Below are positions 34,661 to 42,536 of a DNA stretch of 44,045 nt, in pieces (position 1 is the first letter of the stretch; each line of letters starts with the position of its first letter). The notes beneath the pieces are model-generated. The model had not been told where the DNA came from, made no database searches, and saw only the letters and a program-made list of their open reading frames with translations. A program made the position numbers and the translations under genes. The DNA comes from an uncultured Prevotella sp. (lineage in GTDB: Bacteria > Bacteroidota > Bacteroidia > Bacteroidales > Bacteroidaceae): assembly GCA_900314935.1 (NCBI GenBank), contig OMXE01000023.1, positions 1 to 44,045 of the forward strand, given 5' to 3'.

Positions 34661-35932
34661 TTGAGTAACGAACCGACCATAGAACGTAGTTTGCCCTGCT
34701 GGCTGCCTTCGCTGTATTTTGCGAAGGGGTTGGCGCAGGTTACTGTGATGTCGCTTGCCGTTATCCTATACAAACAGTTAGGACTGAGCAATGCGGCCAT
34801 TACGTTCTATGTGGCATGGTTCTATCTGCCGTGGGTAATCAAACCCTTGTGGAAGTCATTTGTCACCACAACCCATTCCCATCGTTGGTGGATTTACCTG
34901 ACGGAATTGCTGTTAGGTGCCGGTTTCGGTGGGGTGGCCTTCACCATTCAGGCACAGTTCTGGCTGCAGGGCACCTTGTTCCTGTTCTGGCTCATCGCCT
35001 TTGCCTGTGCCACCCATAATGCGGCTGCCGATCATCTCTATAGGCAGCAGCGAATCAGTAAGTCCGTTCATCGGGCAGAATTGGTGCGCCAACTGTCGCA
35101 AAAGGTAGCGATGGCTGTAGGACAAGGTGTGTTGGTGATGTTGGCCGGTAATATGCAGGTGTTCTATCGGAACAATATCAGCTATTCCTGGAGTTTGGTG
35201 TTCTACATCGTGGCCGGTCTTTTCCTCCTGCTGTTCTTATATCATCTCTACCAGCAGCCAGAAGAAACCCCGTCATCTCGTCAGACCATCCGTTTCCAGG
35301 ATGTTTGGGAAGAGGCGAAAAGCGGGTGGAAATCATTCATGCAGAAACCCCTCATCACCATGATCCTCCTCTTCCTGTTACTCTACCGTCTGCCAGAGGC
35401 CCTGTTGGGGAAGATGACGCTTTTGTTCCTGCTCGACCCCATGCAGAACGGAGGTCTGGGCTTAGCACCTCAGGAGTATGGTCTGGTCATGGGAACGGTA
35501 GGTATCATCGGCTTGTCATTAGGAGGTGTCCTTGGATCGAAGGCCATTCATCGCGACGGAGCCAACTATTGGAAATGGTGGATGGCCAGTGCCATGACCA
35601 TCCCCGATTTGTTGTATGTCTTTCTGAGCTATGCTTTGCCCGACAGTCTGATGCTCATCAGCATCTGTGTGTTCATCGAGCAGTTCGGCTACGGCTTCGG
35701 CATCATCTTCTACCTGCATTGTCTGAACGTGTTCAGCAGTCGTTCTGCCGGCAATATCCATCGCACCATCGCGAAGTCGTTCATGGCCTTATCGATGATG
35801 CTGCCCACCATGATAGCGGGAACCCTGCAGATGTCATGGGGTTACCGTACCTTCTTCATTATTGTCATTGTGTCAAGTGCCGTTACCTTCTGGGTAACAG
35901 CCCTCACTTCACGCGCCATTCCTCGTCGATAA
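34661..35932 (+). CDS. AmpG-type muropeptide MFS permease 2
   Basis: The 423-residue paralog of AmpG 1 keeps LPSLYFAKGLAQVTVMSLAVIL, FYLPWVIKPLWKSF, FACATHNAAADHLY and YRLPEALLGKMTLLFLLD. The catalytic-type ATHD of AmpG 1 reads ATHN here, which may alter transport. The start is TTG 34661: an in-frame stop lies one codon upstream and the first ATG is well inside helix 1. Its end overlaps the end of the convergent aguB by 29 bp. The two paralogs may carry different muropeptides or form a pair. Confidence 0.85.
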   Translation: MSNEPTIERSLPCWLPSLYFAKGLAQVTVMSLAVILYKQLGLSNAAITFYVAWFYLPWVIKPLWKSFVTTTHSHRWWIYLTELLLGAGFGGVAFTIQAQFWLQGTLFLFWLIAFACATHNAAADHLYRQQRISKSVHRAELVRQLSQKVAMAVGQGVLVMLAGNMQVFYRNNISYSWSLVFYIVAGLFLLLFLYHLYQQPEETPSSRQTIRFQDVWEEAKSGWKSFMQKPLITMILLFLLLYRLPEALLGKMTLLFLLDPMQNGGLGLAPQEYGLVMGTVGIIGLSLGGVLGSKAIHRDGANYWKWWMASAMTIPDLLYVFLSYALPDSLMLISICVFIEQFGYGFGIIFYLHCLNVFSSRSAGNIHRTIAKSFMALSMMLPTMIAGTLQMSWGYRTFFIIVIVSSAVTFWVTALTSRAIPRR

Positions 35933-36806
35933 ACCGTTTCAGGATGTCGTTGTAGGCATCGATACGGCGGTCGCGTAAGAACGGCCACCATCTTCTTACC
36001 AGTTCATTGTGTTCCATATCTATCTCCACAATGATGCTTTCTTCCTCGTTGTCGGAAGCGCGGTAGATCAGCTCTCCCTGCGGTCCTGCCACAAAGCTGC
36101 TGCCCCAGAATTGTATTCCATCGGTCTGCTGTGAAGGATCCTCCTCAAAGCCCACACGATTCACGGCAATCACCGGCAGTCCGTTGGCCACGGCATGCCC
36201 GCGCATCACCGTTGTCCAGGCCTCCCTTTGTCGTTGCTGTTCCGCCTCATCATCGTTGGCTGCATAGCCAATGGCAGTGGGGTAGATCAGTATTTCGGCC
36301 CCTTGCAGCGCCATCAGACGAGCTGCTTCTGGGTACCACTGATCCCAGCACACCAGCACACCCAGTCTGCCCACACTGGTATCTATGGGATGGAAACCAA
36401 GGTCGCCAGGAGCGAAATAGAACTTCTCATAATAGGCCGGATCATCAGGAATATGCATCTTACGGTATTTCCCGGCGATGCTCCCGTCTTTCTCGATGAC
36501 CACGGCAGTGTTGTGATACAGTCCTGTAGTTCTCTTCTCGAACAGGGAAGTCACGATGACCACCCCCAGCTGTTTTGCCAGTTCACCGTAGAACGCTGTT
36601 GACGGTCCCGGAATGGGTTCCGCCTGATCGAAGTTCTCCACCTCTTCTGTCTGACAGAAGTAGAGTCCGTTGTGCAGTTCCTGCAGTACGATCAGTTCGG
36701 CACCTCGCTTGGCCAGATCGGTAATACCTTCTGCCAGGCGTTTCATGTTGTCCATTCTGTCCGCAACATTATGTTGTTGCAGGAATCCAATTTTCAGTTC
36801 GCGCAT
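35904..36806 (-). CDS. aguB: N-carbamoylputrescine amidase
   Basis: The 300-residue nitrilase-fold enzyme has the E-K-C triad: Glu in LIVLQELHNGLYF (about 43), Lys in GKYRKMHIPDDP (about 115), Cys in VLVCWDQWYPEAAR (about 153). It hydrolyses N-carbamoylputrescine to putrescine, CO2 and ammonia. Its start lies inside the last 38 bases of aguA, and a stretch of 7-bp repeats (36835-36862) sits where a ribosome binding site is expected. Cytoplasmic; it completes the two-step agmatine pathway with aguA. Confidence 0.93.
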   Translation of the reverse strand: MRELKIGFLQQHNVADRMDNMKRLAEGITDLAKRGAELIVLQELHNGLYFCQTEEVENFDQAEPIPGPSTAFYGELAKQLGVVIVTSLFEKRTTGLYHNTAVVIEKDGSIAGKYRKMHIPDDPAYYEKFYFAPGDLGFHPIDTSVGRLGVLVCWDQWYPEAARLMALQGAEILIYPTAIGYAANDDEAEQQRQREAWTTVMRGHAVANGLPVIAVNRVGFEEDPSQQTDGIQFWGSSFVAGPQGELIYRASDNEEESIIVEIDMEHNELVRRWWPFLRDRRIDAYNDILKRFIDEEWRVK

Positions 36807-37971
36807 ATTTATTTATATTATTTCTCTCAGTATCATTTCTCCTTACTCCTTCCTCCTTCCTCGGGAGAAGTGGAAACTGCATCGTGCAGCAATGGATGGA
36901 GCCATGCTGCCGGATGATGGTCCTACTGTCGATGGGTATCATCTCACGGTCGGGAAAGGCTTCCTGGATGATACGGATGGCCTCCTTGTCTTTCTCGGGC
37001 TGTTGATAGATGGGAACAAGTACGGCTCCGTTGATGATGAGGAAGTTGGCATACGTTGCCGGCAGTCGCTCTCCTCTCTCATCTTTCATCTCTCCTCTCT
37101 CATATATCGGGTCAGGCATGGGCAGCTTGAGCAACCGATAGGACTTGTCCTCTTGGGTACGGAAGGAGGTGAGCTGCTGCTCCATTTTCTTCAAATCCTC
37201 ATAATGCGGATCCGTTTGGTCGTCACAGCCTATATATAATAAGGTGTCGTCAGGTGCTATGCGTACCAATGTGTCGATATGACCGTCGGTATCGTCTCCT
37301 TCAAGATGTCCGTAATCAATCCAGAGAACGCGTTCGGCATGGAGCCTGCGTTTCAGTTCCTCTTCAATCTCCTGCTGTGTGAGCGGCTGGTTACGGTTAG
37401 GAGCCAGCAGACAACCGGTGGTGGTGAAAATGGTTCCCTTCCCATCGCTCTCTATGCTACCGCCCTCTAATACGAAGTCGAGATGACTTTCGTATTCGTG
37501 GAGTGAGGAGTGTGGAGTGAGGAGTGAAGACAGAGTGGGGTATAGGCTTTTGTTGATGGCATTGTCCTTTTCAGCCTCGAACTTCTTGCCCCAGCCATTG
37601 AACTGGAAATCAAGTAATCTCACTCCACACTCCACACTCCTCACTCCACATTCCTCACTCCACACTCCACAAGATATAAACCCATGATCGCGTGCCCAGG
37701 TATCGTTGGTGGGACACTGGTGGAACACCACCTTTTGCAAATCTATCTCTGCCTCAGAGAGCTGTTGGCGCACCAATTCGACATCCGGAGCCACCACCAG
37801 CAACATCTCATAGCGCGTTATGGCACGTGCCATCTCGATATAGGTAGCCGTAATCTCCTTCAGATACGGCTTCCAATCGGAGTCCTCATGCGGCCATGTC
37901 AGCTGTACGCCCCATTGCGGTTCCCATTCGGCAGGGAGAACAAGGTTGTTTTCCGGATATCCTTCGTTCAT
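36769..37971 (-). CDS. aguA: agmatine deiminase, enlarged by repeat insertions
   Basis: The 400-residue protein has the porphyromonas-type peptidylarginine deiminase fold. Its motifs are WPHEDSDWKPYL, NDTWARDHGFI, LLDFQFNGWGKKF, LEGGSIESDG, and HGSIHCCTMQFP with the catalytic Cys. It converts agmatine to N-carbamoylputrescine, the substrate of aguB. Family members as I know them have about 345-350 residues; the excess falls in four 7-bp-period arrays at residues ~101-117, 145-158, 289-303 and 370-379. The last one has carried the frame past its natural end into aguB. The core motifs are intact, so activity may be kept. Confidence 0.9.
   Translation of the reverse strand: MNEGYPENNLVLPAEWEPQWGVQLTWPHEDSDWKPYLKEITATYIEMARAITRYEMLLVVAPDVELVRQQLSEAEIDLQKVVFHQCPTNDTWARDHGFISCGVWSEECGVRSVECGVRLLDFQFNGWGKKFEAEKDNAINKSLYPTLSSLLTPHSSLHEYESHLDFVLEGGSIESDGKGTIFTTTGCLLAPNRNQPLTQQEIEEELKRRLHAERVLWIDYGHLEGDDTDGHIDTLVRIAPDDTLLYIGCDDQTDPHYEDLKKMEQQLTSFRTQEDKSYRLLKLPMPDPIYERGEMKDERGERLPATYANFLIINGAVLVPIYQQPEKDKEAIRIIQEAFPDREMIPIDSRTIIRQHGSIHCCTMQFPLLPRKEEGVRRNDTERNNINKYARTENWIPATT
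36835..36862. repeat. heptad array at aguA/aguB junction
   Basis: Plus strand units ATTTCTC, CTTACTC, CTTCCTC, CTTCCTC. On the minus strand it is purine-rich, encodes the abnormal C-terminus of aguA, and sits about 30 bp before the aguB ATG. Confidence 0.65.
37065..37106. repeat. heptad array within aguA (third)
   Basis: Plus strand units GTCGCTC, TCCTCTC, TCATCTT, TCATCTC, TCCTCTC, TCATATA, each 7 bp. It encodes the RGEMKDERGE insert before LPATYANF. Confidence 0.65.
37498..37539. repeat. heptad array within aguA (second)
   Basis: Units GTGGAGT, GAGGAGT, GTGGAGT, GAGGAGT, GAAGACA, GAGTGGG. The first four are reverse complements of the units at 37621-37669, so the two arrays can pair. Confidence 0.75.
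37621..37669. repeat. seven heptads within aguA (first)
   Basis: Units CACTCCA, CACTCCA, CACTCCT, CACTCCA, CATTCCT, CACTCCA, CACTCCA: seven in a row with only third- and last-position changes. It encodes a Cys/Gly/Val/Glu-rich insert right after WARDHGFI, next to the active site. Confidence 0.9.
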
Positions 37972-37997
37972 GTCTTTTTGTTCGTCGTTTTCGATGA

Positions 37998-38005
37998 CAA
38001 ATGTA
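37998..38005 (-). promoter_or_regulatory. -7 box of aguAB
   Basis: The minus strand reads TACATTTG (TAnnTTTG) 27 bp before the aguA start. Confidence 0.55.
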
Positions 38006-38078
38006 CGAAAAATATACGAAAACGCAGATAGTTTTGCGTTTTTTTGTGTCAGAAGGATCGAAGAATGTCAAAAAAACG

Positions 38079-38086
38079 TATCTTTG
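38079..38086 (+). promoter_or_regulatory. -7 box of MG2-like gene
   Basis: TATCTTTG (TAnnTTTG), 20 bp before ATG 38107; no clear -33 element. Confidence 0.55.
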
Positions 38087-38106
38087 TAGCGCGAAAGTTC
38101 AAGAGA

Positions 38107-40884
38107 ATGAAAAAAGTCGTTACGTTCCTGATGATTCTTGTCAGCATGACTGCCATGGCACAGACAAGGCTCGACAGTATTGCAGGTGTGCTGAAAGATG
38201 CACCTGTACAGGAAAAGGTATATCTTCATCTCGACAACACCTGCTATTACAAAGGCGACACCATCTGGTACAAGAGTTATGTGGTAAGGGCCGATAACCT
38301 CGACTATACCGACATGAGTCGTATTGTGTATGTGGAACTGGTCTCACCCGATGGCTTGGTTGTTGAACGACAGAGTCTGATTGTCTCTCCTGACGGTCAT
38401 GGCGATGGGAACTTCGCCTTGCGCGACTCGCTTTATTCCGGCTATTACGAGCTGAGGGCCTACACCCGCTGGATGCTGAATTTCTGTGTTACTGAGCACC
38501 CTTACGACCGTAAGGATCGGGAGCAGTTCTACAACCGTCAGATGGCCCACGACTTCTTCCGTCAGTTTGGAACCATCTATAGTCGGGTGATTCCCGTATA
38601 TGAACGTCCTGATTCCACAGGCGACTATCTTCAGAAATATATCGTGAGTCGGCCTAAGACCCGCATGGAAAAGGAACTCAAGGAACGGCTTTCCGTGAAC
38701 TTCTACCCCGAAGGCGGTCATCTCATTGCCGGAACACGCTGTAATGTGGCGTTCGAGGCGCTGACCGAGGAAGGCGAGTGGGTGGATATCCAGGGTACGC
38801 TGCAAGTGGGAAACAGAAAGACCCCCATCAGTACCTTGTATCAGGGGCGAGGTGTGTTCTCTTTGGATGTGCCCGACAATGATGATGTGAAGGTTCGCTT
38901 CAACTATCATGATAAAGACTACACCTTCAGTCTGCCCAAGACCGAGCAGGTGGGTTGTGCCCTTCATGTGGATTCCCAAGGCGATGCCATCACAGCACAG
39001 GTGGCATTTAGAGGACTGTCAGGCAGCGCCTATGGAATGGCGGTGCTTTGTCGTGGGGTACTGAAGCATTTCCAGAAACTTACCGGTGGTGGTACCTATC
39101 GTATCGACACCTCGAACATCCCCACAGGCGTTTGCGACCTGCTCATTGTGGATGAAAACGGTCAGCCCTTGGCCGACCGCCTGTTCTTTGTCAATCATCA
39201 CGACTACAACCTGCAGCCCATTACGGTGAGTGGGGTGGAAGACAACTACCAGCCCTTCGCGCCCATCACGCTGCAATTCCAGGCTCCTGCCGAAGCAAAG
39301 CATATCTCTATCAGTGTGCGCGATGGTTCTACGGATGATCCTACGTTCGATACAGGGAATATGATGACCGACCTCCTGCTCAGTAGCGATCTGCAAGGCT
39401 TCATTGCCTATCCTGATTATTATTTCGAGGCCGATGATACAGAACACCGTCAGGCCCTCGATTTACTGATGCTGGTGCAGGGTTGGCGGCGTTATGATTA
39501 TAACGAGATTACAGCCGATATTCCCCTGCGTTATCAGCCGGAGCAGACCATGAGCGTGGAAGGTGCTGTGTATAAGACGATTGATTTTGATGATATCCGC
39601 GAATGCGAAGTGGGCTATTGGCTCACGGGTATCTTTGGCTATTGCGACTCGGATGAGGAGACGGCCGATTCTATGGGACTGCGGAGTCTGATTGAGGAGG
39701 AAATGGAGGCTGAGGCGGCCAGTGCCAATGGCTCGGCAGAGGTGGAAGAGGTGGGCACAGTAGAGCAAACTGCCAATCCACAGAGTGCCCGCGATCCTTT
39801 CTTTGGCGATGATAACCGTCCTTTGCCCTACGAGGTGATACTGAACGGCGAACTGATATTGGGCGAAAACATCGCGAACATTGATATGGAAACCACCAAC
39901 GGCGGTCGTTTCTCCTTCAACGTACCGCCTTTCTATGGCGATGGCATCCTGTTCCTATCGGCCCATAAGATTGGCATCAACGAGGAGAAACACCGTAAAT
40001 GGGAGCTTAAGGGAATGATCAACGAGGATGAATGGCCCGATTACTATGTCAAGAGAGATCTGTTCTATCCCATCTTTGCCCGTAAGTACAACTACTACCA
40101 GTGTCATCTCCCCGATGAGAGAGTTGATTTCTCTGGGGACGATTCCAAGTTGTTGACCGATACCACCCGTCTTTCCAAGTTCGATGCCCAGTTGCAGGAA
40201 GTGGAGGTGAAAGGGCATCGCCGCCGTGGGCGCCATTCCATCGATTACACCAAACCGGCCTATGTGTATGATGCCTACGAGCTGTATAACCTGGCCACCG
40301 ACTACGGTTTGTCGTTCGGTAAGCTGAATTTCCGTCGGTTCCCCATTCAGGTAAGCATGCTCCTGGTGGGAAACTACAACAAGCACCGCAGCTTCAATGT
40401 CGAGGCCCGTATGAGCGATAACCAGCAGGTTCCCTACACCTTCTACCGTACGTTCAAACCTGATGAAACAGTAGAGACAACGGCCTTCCGTAGTGGCTCC
40501 AATGTGGCCAGCAACCTGCGTCTGAACCGTCAGAAAGAGATTCGCCTGTTTACCGATTTCGAGCTGCGCAACGAAGAGAAGCCGCAGGAGCAATCAGTAT
40601 CGTTGGCTGATGTCACGCTCGACTTCGTCCTGATGCCTGATCATACCAAACGCTACACCTATCGCGACCGCCGTATCGTGTTGCATGGAATGTATTTCCC
40701 GGATTCTTTCTACCATCCCGACTACAGCAAGGCCCGTTTACCGCAGTCTGACCGCCGTCGTACGCTTTATTGGAATCCCAATGCGAATCTCGATGCCGAC
40801 GGTCGTTTCACTGCCACCTTCTATAACAACGGTCATAACACCCGAATCCGCGTCAGCACAGCAGGTGTTTTCTCCCGTCATTGA
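38107..40884 (+). CDS. large exported MG2-like macroglobulin-domain protein
   Basis: The start is ATG 38107 (MKKVVTFLMILVSMTAMAQ, signal peptide, 925 residues); upstream codons belong to the leader after the -7 box at 38079. The mature part opens with EKVYLHLDNTCYYKGDTIWYKSYVV, typical of MG2-type macroglobulin domains in Bacteroidetes surface proteins, followed by YSGYYELRAYTRWMLN. The C-terminal half has a strand-rich body with LQEVEVKGHRRR. Such proteins resemble the N-terminal parts of alpha-2-macroglobulin-like or TonB-linked proteins, without a thioester motif or a beta-barrel here. Probably outer-membrane or surface associated; function unknown. Confidence 0.75.
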   Translation: MKKVVTFLMILVSMTAMAQTRLDSIAGVLKDAPVQEKVYLHLDNTCYYKGDTIWYKSYVVRADNLDYTDMSRIVYVELVSPDGLVVERQSLIVSPDGHGDGNFALRDSLYSGYYELRAYTRWMLNFCVTEHPYDRKDREQFYNRQMAHDFFRQFGTIYSRVIPVYERPDSTGDYLQKYIVSRPKTRMEKELKERLSVNFYPEGGHLIAGTRCNVAFEALTEEGEWVDIQGTLQVGNRKTPISTLYQGRGVFSLDVPDNDDVKVRFNYHDKDYTFSLPKTEQVGCALHVDSQGDAITAQVAFRGLSGSAYGMAVLCRGVLKHFQKLTGGGTYRIDTSNIPTGVCDLLIVDENGQPLADRLFFVNHHDYNLQPITVSGVEDNYQPFAPITLQFQAPAEAKHISISVRDGSTDDPTFDTGNMMTDLLLSSDLQGFIAYPDYYFEADDTEHRQALDLLMLVQGWRRYDYNEITADIPLRYQPEQTMSVEGAVYKTIDFDDIRECEVGYWLTGIFGYCDSDEETADSMGLRSLIEEEMEAEAASANGSAEVEEVGTVEQTANPQSARDPFFGDDNRPLPYEVILNGELILGENIANIDMETTNGGRFSFNVPPFYGDGILFLSAHKIGINEEKHRKWELKGMINEDEWPDYYVKRDLFYPIFARKYNYYQCHLPDERVDFSGDDSKLLTDTTRLSKFDAQLQEVEVKGHRRRGRHSIDYTKPAYVYDAYELYNLATDYGLSFGKLNFRRFPIQVSMLLVGNYNKHRSFNVEARMSDNQQVPYTFYRTFKPDETVETTAFRSGSNVASNLRLNRQKEIRLFTDFELRNEEKPQEQSVSLADVTLDFVLMPDHTKRYTYRDRRIVLHGMYFPDSFYHPDYSKARLPQSDRRRTLYWNPNANLDADGRFTATFYNNGHNTRIRVSTAGVFSRH

Positions 40885-40950
40885 TTTGCGTCAAGTGCGT
40901 TGATGAAAGTCAAAAAAACAGCCGTTTCCAACGAGAAGTGGCGCGAATTG

Positions 40951-40981
40951 TTGTGGGGTATTGCAGATTGTCGTACCTTTG
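40951..40981 (+). promoter_or_regulatory. promoter of small gene
   Basis: TTG at 40951-40953 and TACCTTTG at 40974-40981 with a 20-bp spacer. A leader of ~115 bases follows before ATG 41105. Confidence 0.75.
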
Positions 40982-41104
40982 CACTCACAAACGGAGAGAT
41001 TCGTTGCAATATATATAAAGGATAACAAATGCTACAATAGGTGTAGTAAGGTAAAAAGATTGTTGATGATTTTTTTTGATGTTTAAAGTAGGAAAGGAAA
41101 GAAA

Positions 41105-41203
41105 ATGAAAAAGACAATGCAGAAAATGGTGAAGGCTATCAAGAATAGCTGGAAAGAGGCCAACGAGCTGATGAGCAAGTCACAAGAGTACATCTTGCCA
41201 TAA
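41105..41203 (+). CDS. 32-residue basic helical small protein
   Basis: The frame encodes MKKTMQKMVKAIKNSW and KEANELMSKSQEYILP. It is basic in its first half, with hydrophobic residues spaced as on one face of an amphipathic helix. It has its own promoter (40951-40981), a purine-rich GGAAAGGAAAGAAA before the ATG, and a terminator at 41254-41281, so it is a single-gene unit of about 300 nt. I do not recognise it. It could be a membrane-active peptide, a regulator of a larger protein, or a toxin. No antisense partner is visible. Confidence 0.6.
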   Translation: MKKTMQKMVKAIKNSWKEANELMSKSQEYILP

Positions 41204-41253
41204 GGCCTCCTAAAAAGGAAAACAAGCGTAAATAATTGTTATAATAGTCGTTG

Positions 41254-41281
41254 ATCGGACGGATTTCCGCCCGATTTTTTT
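41254..41281 (+). terminator. terminator of small gene
   Basis: The stem ATCGG-A-CGG / CCG-C-CCGAT (41254-41262 with 41267-41275, one mismatch) has a 4-base loop and a T run of seven. Confidence 0.85.
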
Positions 41282-41317
41282 GTGCTTTCAGGGGAAAGTC
41301 GTATATTCGCACTCGAT

Positions 41318-42148
41318 ATGAAGAAATGCTATTGGATGATCATATGCCTGAGCTTGTTGCTCGTGGCATGCAAGGGAAACGAGAACCCGAAGGGGCTCCC
41401 GGAGTCGTTCTATACACAGACAACCGACACGAAGGACGGCAAGACTAAGAAGGTACAGAAAACCAACAACAATCCGATGGAACAGCCTGCGAAGATGAAT
41501 GGCGTTCCAGAGGTAATCCTGAAGCGCACGGGCTATATCGTGAGCTATAACACCAAGACGAATATTCCCAACTGGGTGGCTTGGCATCTTACGGCTGAAC
41601 ATACCAGCGGCTCAGTGGAACGCCATCATGAGGTGTTCCATGAGGATACTGATGCGCCTACTCCTCGTGTTACTGATGAAGATTATTTCAATTCTGGTTT
41701 CGACCGTGGACACATGTGTCCGGCAGGTGATAACAAGTGGGACCGGAAGGCGATGAACGAAACGTTCCTCTTCACGAATATCTGTCCGCAGGTGCATGCC
41801 TTGAACGAAGGGGCTTGGAACGATCTTGAACTGGCTTGCAGGCGTTGGGCAAGGAAATACGGGGATGTGTATATTGTCTGCGGACCGATTCTCGATGATC
41901 CACAGCCACGCACCATCGGGCGACGGAAGGTGGTGGTTCCCAAACGTTTCTTTAAGGTGATACTCTGCTTGCAAGACGGTCCTAAGGCCATCGGCTTCAT
42001 CTACGAGAACAGCAGTCACAACAGTCACAGTCTGTTCAAGAACGCCACGAACGTAGATGAGATCGAGCAGCTCACAGGCATCGATTTCTTCCCCAAACTT
42101 CGCGATGATATCGAGACGAGGATCGAGGCCACCCGCGGGTACTTCTAA
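41318..42148 (+). CDS. DNA/RNA non-specific endonuclease (NUC1), lipoprotein
   Basis: The start is ATG 41318 (MKKCYWMIICLSLLLVAC), a lipoprotein signal with lipobox LLVAC; 276 residues. The active site is DRGHMCPAGDNKWD (about residue 140), the DRGH motif of the beta-beta-alpha-metal NUC1 family, followed by NETFLFTNICPQVHALNEGAWNDLE with the metal-binding Asn. It cuts DNA and RNA without sequence preference, probably outside the cytoplasm for nutrient or DNA uptake. A TATATTCG box lies at 41301-41308, just after the terminator of the small gene. Confidence 0.92.
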   Translation: MKKCYWMIICLSLLLVACKGNENPKGLPESFYTQTTDTKDGKTKKVQKTNNNPMEQPAKMNGVPEVILKRTGYIVSYNTKTNIPNWVAWHLTAEHTSGSVERHHEVFHEDTDAPTPRVTDEDYFNSGFDRGHMCPAGDNKWDRKAMNETFLFTNICPQVHALNEGAWNDLELACRRWARKYGDVYIVCGPILDDPQPRTIGRRKVVVPKRFFKVILCLQDGPKAIGFIYENSSHNSHSLFKNATNVDEIEQLTGIDFFPKLRDDIETRIEATRGYF

Positions 42149-42218
42149 TTTCTCTCGCTTAATCGTACATTGGCTTTGCCGAAGATACTTTCGCTCGACA
42201 ATAAAAATAAATGTGCAT

Positions 42219-42502
42219 TTATTCATCCCTACCATCGGCATTTTTGCCTTCCAAATGTCGATAGACATCATTATCAGTAAGAGGCGAGAACTGACGATTG
42301 GGACAATCGGCACATTTGAATGTCCTCTTGTCGCAAAGTGGAGTCCATTCATTCTGACACACTGGCTGGTAGCCAGCTTTCCCACTTGTCTTGCTGTACC
42401 ACCTACGGGCAAACACGTCTTCACGCCCTTTGAAAAGGCTTCTAATTCTTTGATGCGCCCAAGTAGCCGTTCACGTTCTATATACCACTCCTGGTGTTGC
42501 AC
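42219..42502 (-). pseudogene. TOTE-type primase N-terminal fragment, frameshifted
   Basis: From ATG 42502 one frame reads MQHQEWYIERERLLGRIKELEA. The next frame reads FKGREDVFARRWYSKTSGK, then AGYQPVCQNEWTPLCDKR, then FKCADCPNRQFSPLTDNDVYRHLEGK and stops at 42219. FxGREDVxARRW, CxNEW and CxxCxNRxFxPLTD are the opening motifs of the archaeo-eukaryotic primase domain of TOTE conflict systems, as I recall them. About one base is missing near 42430 and the rest of the protein is gone. Confidence 0.65.
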
Positions 42503-42536
42503 GAATTATATCATTGCACAATATGGTTATTATGCC

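Noticed and set aside
39680..39780. Heptad repeat in the MG2-like gene
   Set aside because: The GAGGAG-rich stretch encodes an acidic, low-complexity segment without a steady 7-bp period.
41612..42502. 296-codon minus-strand frame
   Set aside because: Its first part is the frameshifted primase fragment and the rest is antisense to the NUC1 nuclease gene; not one protein.
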